From assembly GCA_005881235.1 (NCBI GenBank), contig VBEQ01000209.1, positions 1-10,565 on the forward strand: a stretch of 10,565 bases of DNA. The letters run 5' to 3'. Both the position numbers and the translations under genes were made by a program. Below, piece by piece: positions 6,570 through 10,565 of this stretch (the stretch's first letter is position 1; each line of letters begins with the position of its first letter). The notes under the pieces are model-generated. The model did not search any database. It was not told the origin of the DNA and worked only from the letters and a program-made list of their open reading frames with translations. This DNA comes from Chloroflexota bacterium (GTDB lineage Bacteria > Chloroflexota > Dormibacteria > CF-121).

Positions 6570-6599
6570 AAAAACGCGGCTGGTTAGGGCTAAGCCGCG
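6570..6599 (-). terminator. fabF intrinsic terminator
   Basis: On the minus strand CGCGGCT (6599-6593 read downward as its complement) pairs with AGCCGCG over 7 bp, with an 11-base loop that can partly fold further (TAG with CTA). Five T residues follow, the complement of AAAAA at 6570-6574. The stem overlaps the last fabF codons and its TAG stop (6590-6592). It ends the acpP-fabD-fabF transcript before the separately promoted DUF5679 gene. Confidence 0.6.
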
Positions 6600-7819
6600 A
6601 AGCGGGAGAAGATCACGCTCGCGTTGTGGCCACCAAGGCCGAAGGAATTCGACAGCGCGACGCCGACGTCGGCTCGCCGCGCCTGCATCGGGACATAATC
6701 GAGGTCGCACTCGGGGTCGGGTGTCTGTAGGTTGATGGTGGGCGCGATCACCTGGTCGCGGATCGTCAATGCCAGGACGACGGCCTCAACCGCGCCGGAG
6801 GCGCCCATCATGTGGCCGGTCATCGACTTGGTGCTGCTGACCGCCAGCCGGTCGGCGTGCTTCCCGAAGACGCGGTGGATGGCGTCCGTCTCGAATTTGT
6901 CGTTCAGGGGTGTTCCGGTCCCGTGCGCGTTGATGTAGTCGACCCGCTCCGGCCCGATCTCGGCCTTGCGAAGCGCTCGCTGCATCGTGAGCACGGCACC
7001 GTCACCCTCCGCGGGGGCGGCCATATCGAAGGCGTCGTTGCTGGAGCCATAGCCGATCACCTCGGCGTAGATGCGCGCCCCTCGATGGCGGGCGTGCTCC
7101 AACTCCTCGAGCAGGAGGGCCCCGGCGCCTTCCGAGATGACGAAGCCATTCCGTTCCTTGTCGAAGGGGCGGGACGCCTGAGCCGGATCGTGGTGTTGGG
7201 CAAGCGCCCGCATCGCGCAGAACCCCGCATAGACGACCGGCACGAGGACGGCCTCGGAGCCACCGGTGACGATCGCGTCGGCATCGCCGCGCCGGATGGT
7301 TTCGAAAGCCTCCCCCACGGCGCCGCTGCCGGTGGCGCAGGCGGAGACCACCGCCATATTCGGGCCCCGCAGGCCCAGCGCGATCGCGATATGCCCCGAG
7401 GCGGTGTCGGTCAGCATGTTCTGGATGAAGGTGGGACTCACCCGCTTGAGGCCGCGCTCCTGGAGGATGCGCTGCTGTTCGAGGAAGACCCCAAGCCCGC
7501 CCGCCGCACTACCAAAGATCACGCCGACCTGGTCGAGCAGGCCGTTGCGCGCCAGCCCGGCATCGGCGAAGGCCTCCTGGGCGGCGACCAATCCGAGCTG
7601 GGCATAGCGGTCCATTCGACGGAGCTCCTTGGGCTCGATCCGGCCGGTTGCGTCGAAGCCCTTCACCTCGCCCGCGATCTGCACCGGAAATTCGCTGGCG
7701 TCGAAGAGGGTGACCTTTCCGACGCCGGACTGGCCTTCCAGCATCGCGGCCCAGGTGCTGGGCGCATCGAGACCAACCGGCGTCACCGCCCCCACTCCGG
7801 TCACGACGACGCGCTTCAT
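6590..7819 (-). CDS. fabF: 3-oxoacyl-ACP synthase II (KAS II)
   Basis: FabF condenses malonyl-ACP with acyl-ACP, the chain-elongating step of type II fatty-acid synthesis, in the cytosol. The 409-residue product is full length and carries the intact Cys-His-His set: VSACATGSG (C161), INAHGTGTPLND (H299) and TGHMMGASG (H336), with the supporting lysine in SSTKSMTGH (K331) and the gating loop NSFGLGGHNAS near residues 391-401. The N-terminus MKRVVVTGVGAVTPVG is the usual family start. Its ATG overlaps the fabD stop by four bases (ATGA, 7816-7819), so the two are translationally coupled. Only a weak Shine-Dalgarno match precedes it. It is the last gene of the leftward acpP-fabD-fabF unit. A second, divergent KAS II gene begins at 10213, so this one probably is the housekeeping elongation enzyme. 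Confidence 0.96.
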   Translation of the reverse strand: MKRVVVTGVGAVTPVGLDAPSTWAAMLEGQSGVGKVTLFDASEFPVQIAGEVKGFDATGRIEPKELRRMDRYAQLGLVAAQEAFADAGLARNGLLDQVGVIFGSAAGGLGVFLEQQRILQERGLKRVSPTFIQNMLTDTASGHIAIALGLRGPNMAVVSACATGSGAVGEAFETIRRGDADAIVTGGSEAVLVPVVYAGFCAMRALAQHHDPAQASRPFDKERNGFVISEGAGALLLEELEHARHRGARIYAEVIGYGSSNDAFDMAAPAEGDGAVLTMQRALRKAEIGPERVDYINAHGTGTPLNDKFETDAIHRVFGKHADRLAVSSTKSMTGHMMGASGAVEAVVLALTIRDQVIAPTINLQTPDPECDLDYVPMQARRADVGVALSNSFGLGGHNASVIFSRFAA

Positions 7820-8787
7820 CCCGAGGGCGAAGGGGTGAGGACCCGGGCGACCTCGCGGTCGTTCAGGGTGACGACATGGGCGTCCTGGCTGATGCGCCGG
7901 ATCAGTCCGGAGAGGACTTGACCGGGACCGATCTCGAGAAATTCCGCGCTACCTCGGGCGACCATCTCGACCACGGAGGCTGTCCACTGGACCGGCTTCA
8001 GGATGTGGTCGGCCAGCTCCTTGCGGATGTCATCCGCACTCGTCAGGATCGTGCCGGTGATATTGGCGACGACGGGGATGCGGGGCTGACGGAGCGGAAG
8101 CCGAGCGACGATTTCGCCGAATTGCGCCGCCGCCCGCGCCATCAGCGGCGAATGCGAGGCGATGCTGATCGGCAGCCGGACGACCCGGGTGGCGCCGCGC
8201 GCGCGGGCGAGCTCGGTGGCGCGATCCAGCGCCGGGCCCTCGCCGGAGAGCACGATCTGGCCGGGGGAGTTCGCGTTGGCCACGGTGATGACGCCAAGCG
8301 CGCCGGCTTCGGCGACAACCGCCTCGAGCACGTCCTTATCGAGGCCCAGCACCGCGAGCATCCCGCCCGGCCGGAGGGTACCGTTCTCTTTCATCAGGCG
8401 TCCGCGTTCGCGGACAAGCACCAGGGCATTCTCGAAGTCGATGACGTCGGCTGCCACCAGCGCGGTGAACTCGCCGAGGCTATGCCCCGCGACATACTGC
8501 GGCGCAATCACCTGCCCCATGGCCTGCCAGCGCTCGCGCAGCACATCGAGACAGGCGATGCTCACGGTAAGGATGGCCGGCTGGGCGTTGATCGTGTCGT
8601 TGAGATCCTGTTCAGGTCCTTCGAAGCACATGCGCGTCAGCGCGAAGCCGAGGATCTCGTCGGCGCGCTTAAAGACCTGACGCGCGGTCTCGGAGACGTC
8701 GAAGAGCGCTTTGCCCATCCCGACGTATTGCGAACCCTGCCCCGGGAAGACAAAGGCCACCGGACCAGCCCCGTAGGGGACAGACAT
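7816..8787 (-). CDS. fabD: Malonyl-CoA:ACP transacylase
   Basis: FabD moves malonyl groups from CoA to the phosphopantetheine arm of ACP, supplying the extender for the ketosynthases. The 323-residue product has the expected motifs: FVFPGQGSQYVGMG near the N-terminus (GQGSQ at 16-20), the nucleophile elbow GHSLGE (S103), the carboxylate-binding arginine in VRERG (R128), and SIASHSPLM with catalytic H212. Length and order are typical. The start ATG at 8787 lies 14 bases after the acpP stop, and the gene overlaps the fabF start by four bases. No convincing Shine-Dalgarno sequence precedes it, so translation probably relies on coupling from acpP. A few bacterial FabD proteins carry a similar Ala/Pro-rich N-terminal lead, so the exact start could shift by a few codons. 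Confidence 0.95.
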   Translation of the reverse strand: MSVPYGAGPVAFVFPGQGSQYVGMGKALFDVSETARQVFKRADEILGFALTRMCFEGPEQDLNDTINAQPAILTVSIACLDVLRERWQAMGQVIAPQYVAGHSLGEFTALVAADVIDFENALVLVRERGRLMKENGTLRPGGMLAVLGLDKDVLEAVVAEAGALGVITVANANSPGQIVLSGEGPALDRATELARARGATRVVRLPISIASHSPLMARAAAQFGEIVARLPLRQPRIPVVANITGTILTSADDIRKELADHILKPVQWTASVVEMVARGSAEFLEIGPGQVLSGLIRRISQDAHVVTLNDREVARVLTPSPSG

Positions 8788-8801
8788 CGGGAGATTGGGC
8801 G

Positions 8802-9047
8802 TCAGGCGACGGACACCTTCCCTTTGACGTAATTCCAGGCTTCGCCGACGGTGCGCAGCTTCTGGGCGTCTTCATCCGAAATCTCCATCCCGTACTCCTC
8901 CTCGAAGGCCATGATCAGCTCGACCAGGTCCAGCGAGTCGGCCTGCAGGTCATCGGTGAAGGAGGCTTCCGGGGTCACCTTCTCGACGTCGACGCCAAGC
9001 TGCTCCGCGATGATGCCGCGGAACTTGTCGAAATTCGCTTCGGCCAT
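8802..9047 (-). CDS. acpP: Acyl carrier protein
   Basis: An 81-residue acidic carrier protein that holds growing acyl chains on a phosphopantetheine arm. The attachment site is DSLDLVEL with S38, preceded by FTDDLQA, and the rest (FEEEYGMEISDEDAQKLRTVGEAW) follows the type II ACP four-helix pattern closely. The ATG at 9047 has a very good ribosome-binding site, GTAGGAGG, 6 bases upstream on the minus strand, the best in the window and in keeping with the high demand for ACP. It is the first gene of the leftward unit acpP-fabD-fabF. The control region at 9048-9242 separates it from the rightward FabH-like gene. ACPs also serve polyketide and lipid pathways, but the neighbouring fabD and fabF point to fatty-acid synthesis. 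Confidence 0.97.
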   Translation of the reverse strand: MAEANFDKFRGIIAEQLGVDVEKVTPEASFTDDLQADSLDLVELIMAFEEEYGMEISDEDAQKLRTVGEAWNYVKGKVSVA

Positions 9048-9242
9048 CCTTGCCTCCTACTGGTTCTTGGAGTTGCGGGCACGGTCTTAAGCCCAAATTT
9101 GGTCTATACAATAGCGAACCGCGACCGGGAGCGCGAATACCCGGGCTTCCCCGCCGGAGATGTATCCCCCTGGGTGGCGCTTGGTTACGGTCCCGTTCAG
9201 ACCAATCGTAACGATGCGCAAAAGCGGGACTTAAAATGAGGC
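9048..9242. promoter_or_regulatory. Divergent control region between acpP and the FabH-like gene
   Basis: This 195-base gap must hold the promoters of both fatty-acid units. It contains an AT-rich patch, TCTATACAATA at 9103-9113, with -10-like hexamers on both strands (TACAAT plus, TATTGT minus), next to a perfect 10-base palindrome CCAAATTTGG at 9093-9102. Near the plus-strand gene, TTGGT/ACCAA (9181-9185 and 9201-9205) and GTTACG/CGTAAC (9184-9189 and 9207-9212) form dyads. TTGGTCT occurs at 9099-9105 and, inverted, at 9199-9205. No -35 hexamer is convincing on either strand. A shared operator is plausible but not shown. Confidence 0.4.
9232..9242 (+). promoter_or_regulatory. Candidate -10 for a leaderless FabH-like mRNA
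   Basis: TAAAAT at 9232-9237 stands 5 bases before GTG 9243, placing the expected transcription start at or beside that codon. There is no usable Shine-Dalgarno sequence for GTG 9243. The arrangement resembles GATAAT-N6-ATG at 3614-3628. No -35 is recognisable. Confidence 0.35.
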
Positions 9243-10205
9243 GTGACCTCGGCCTCGATGCCTTCGCTTGCCCAGGCACGCCGCGGATTGGCCCTCGGGG
9301 CGATCGCCGGCCTGGGGGTGTACCGCCCGCCCGCCGATGCCCAACCGGCGCGGCGTGTCACGGGCGCCGACCTGACGGGGGTCGCCTATCGGGTGCAACC
9401 CGACCAGGGGATCTCGACCCCGGCATTGGCGGCCGGGGCGGCGCGCGCCGCGCTGGGCGTGGCGCACGTCCTTACGTCCGACATCGAAATGATCATCGTC
9501 GGCACCACAACACCCGATGTGCTCTGGCCGACGACGGCCTGCCTGGTGCAGACGGAGCTGAAGCTACCGATGGTGGCGAGTTTCGACCTCTACGCGGCTG
9601 AGACCAGCGTGCTATCGGCGCTCAACGTCGGAATCCGCTATGTGGCCGCCGGCGCGCGGGCCGTCTTGCTGATCGGCGCCGAGTCGGACAACCAGCTCGT
9701 CGATCTGCCGGGACAGGGAGGTCGCGTTCACAGCCGCGCAGCGGCCGCCATGCTGCTGACCCCGGCCGGCGACGAGGGTGGGGTGTTGTCGACGACCGCG
9801 GGCGGCGCCGCCCAACCCGACGGCAATGGCGATGCCCAGGACCGAACGCTGTTGCGAGGCCTGACCGAGGCGGCCGCGGAATGCCTGCAGAAAGCACACC
9901 TGGCGATCTCCGAGATCGACCTGGTGATCGGCGAGCAGTCGGCGCCCGAAATCACGCAAGCGTGGAGCCGGCTCGCCGGCGTGGCATCGAGCCGCATCCT
10001 GCTGGATGAAGCGCGCTACGGATCGTTGCTGGCGGCCGCGCCGCTGACCGCGCTGTACGACGCGGTCCAAACCGGGCGCTTGCAAAAGGGGATGTCGGCG
10101 CTCGTGCTCTCCTGTGGCAGCGGCCCAACCTGGGCGGCGGCGTGCCTGCGATGGGGCGGTGGAGGGATCGCAGAAGCGAGCCCCGGTGTGGAAAGGCGAG
10201 CGTGA
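9243..10205 (+). CDS. FabH-like (KAS III fold) protein lacking all three catalytic residues
   Basis: The 320-residue product aligns along its length with 3-oxoacyl-ACP synthase III: IAGLGVYRPP near the start, VGTTTPDVLWPTTACLVQ at 86-103, SFDLYAAE at 113-120, LVIGEQSAPEI at 227-237, ARYGSLLAAAPLTALYDA at 257-274, and CGSGPTWAAACLRWG near the end. FabH needs Cys, His and Asn. In matching places this protein has E120 (DLYAAE for the usual DxAAAC), E231 (GEQSA for PHQAN) and S261 (YGS for GNTSAAS). The RTGI segment is also degraded (TGVAYR). It is therefore unlikely to condense acyl-CoA with malonyl-ACP. The fold residues remain and the frame is intact, so it is probably a kept, non-catalytic partner or regulator. 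The start could be GTG 9243 or ATG 9258. A FabF-type gene follows 7 bases later, presumably in the same transcript. Confidence 0.85.
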   Translation: MTSASMPSLAQARRGLALGAIAGLGVYRPPADAQPARRVTGADLTGVAYRVQPDQGISTPALAAGAARAALGVAHVLTSDIEMIIVGTTTPDVLWPTTACLVQTELKLPMVASFDLYAAETSVLSALNVGIRYVAAGARAVLLIGAESDNQLVDLPGQGGRVHSRAAAAMLLTPAGDEGGVLSTTAGGAAQPDGNGDAQDRTLLRGLTEAAAECLQKAHLAISEIDLVIGEQSAPEITQAWSRLAGVASSRILLDEARYGSLLAAAPLTALYDAVQTGRLQKGMSALVLSCGSGPTWAAACLRWGGGGIAEASPGVERRA

Positions 10206-10212
10206 ACGTGAA

Positions 10213-10565
10213 ATGGTAAACGGCTCGCGGGTTGTCGTCACCGGGACCGGCGCCATCACCTCGCTGGGCCACACCACCCGCGAAACCTGGGAGGCGGTCA
10301 AGGCGGGTCGATCCGGCGTGCGCCGGGTGCAGGCGTTCGATCCGACCGGGATGCCGAGCCAGGTCGCGAGCGAAGTCGTGGATTTCAAGCCGGAGGCCCG
10401 GCTCGACCGCAAAGAGGCGCGTCGCATGTCACGATTCGTCCAGTTCGCGATGGTGGCCACCCGCGAGGCTCTCGAGGGCTCGGGACTCCAGATCACCGAG
10501 GCGAACCGCGACCAGGTCGGCGTCATCGTGGGGAGCGCCATCGGGGGTCTGGAGCAGATCGAGGA
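10213..10565 (+). CDS. Second FabF-type 3-oxoacyl-ACP synthase, N-terminal part (cut by window end)
   Basis: The frame opens at ATG 10213 and is still open at the last base, giving 117 complete codons. It begins MVNGSRVVVTGTGAITSLG, a KAS II N-terminus, and continues with ETWEAVKAGRSGVRRVQAFD, ARLDRKEARRMSRFVQFAM, and VGVIVGSAIGGLEQIE, all standard FabF landmarks. It is clearly different from the fabF at 6590-7819 (RKEARRMSRFVQFA here, PKELRRMDRYAQLG there), so it is a paralogue and not a recent duplicate. The active-site Cys and both His residues lie beyond the window, so whether it is catalytic cannot be judged. It starts 7 bases after the FabH-like gene with no strong ribosome-binding site nearby (GGAAAGG is 17 bases upstream), suggesting coupled translation. 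A chain-length-factor-type protein is the main alternative. Confidence 0.88.
   Translation, partial: MVNGSRVVVTGTGAITSLGHTTRETWEAVKAGRSGVRRVQAFDPTGMPSQVASEVVDFKPEARLDRKEARRMSRFVQFAMVATREALEGSGLQITEANRDQVGVIVGSAIGGLEQIE

Noticed and set aside
6311..6571. An 86-codon minus-strand frame over the DUF5679 gene.
   Set aside because: The overlapping 48-codon frame has four zinc-binding cysteines, a good ribosome-binding site and the right start; the longer frame has no protein features.
6812..8832. Two long plus-strand frames (369 codons at 6812-7921 and 318 codons at 7876-8832) opposite fabF and fabD.
   Set aside because: They lie antisense to unmistakable fabF and fabD genes. Their translations are rich in Arg, Asp, Gly and His with no recognisable motif, as expected from the codon bias of GC-rich genes.
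9236..9601. ATG 9236 opening a 121-codon plus-strand frame.
   Set aside because: It is out of frame with the FabH-like protein, its translation shows no family features, and its ATG lies within the candidate -10 element.
1..10565. CRISPR arrays, insertion sequences, attachment sites, tRNA or rRNA genes.
   Set aside because: No repeated spaced units, transposase motifs, terminal inverted repeats or RNA-gene signatures were seen.

Overview
The window is GC-rich bacterial DNA with short intergenic gaps. No ribosomal or phylogenetic marker is present, so the host cannot be named from this sequence. A DUF5679 zinc ribbon, a DUF5317 membrane protein, paired single-domain RCK proteins and an acpP-fabD-fabF cluster lacking fabG and fabH fit an uncultured soil- or sediment-type lineage such as Chloroflexota or Dormibacterota. 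That placement is inference only.

Layout. (1) Positions 1-386: the 3' end of a LuxR-type response regulator, then a possible 24-residue membrane peptide, closed by a strong intrinsic terminator. (2) Positions 446-6271, all plus strand: a membrane protein joining an HD-GYP c-di-GMP phosphodiesterase to a 12-helix MFS exporter; a DUF5317 membrane protein; an AI-2E/PerM family membrane protein; a metallophosphoesterase; and two consecutive RCK_N (TrkA-N) proteins that both lack the RCK_C domain. A hairpin at 6277-6301 closes this block and also serves the convergent gene. (3) Positions 6322-9047, all minus strand: acpP, fabD and fabF in transcription order, with a terminator overlapping the fabF stop, then a separately promoted 48-residue DUF5679 zinc ribbon. 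(4) Positions 9048-9242: a 195-base divergent control region. (5) Positions 9243 to the end, plus strand: a FabH-like protein in which all three catalytic residues are replaced (Cys to Glu, His to Glu, Asn to Ser), followed 7 bases later by a second FabF-type ketosynthase cut by the window edge.

How they fit together. The right third is a fatty-acid elongation module: the carrier protein, malonyl transfer and KAS II condensation run leftward, and an inactive KAS III homologue with another KAS II runs rightward from the same control region. The left two thirds hold membrane and signalling functions (c-di-GMP turnover, export, ligand-gated ion-channel regulation) that look like ordinary chromosomal genes. 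The two strongest points for a second look are the HD-GYP/MFS fusion and the inactive FabH homologue paired with FabF. No mobile element, CRISPR array, tRNA or rRNA was seen.
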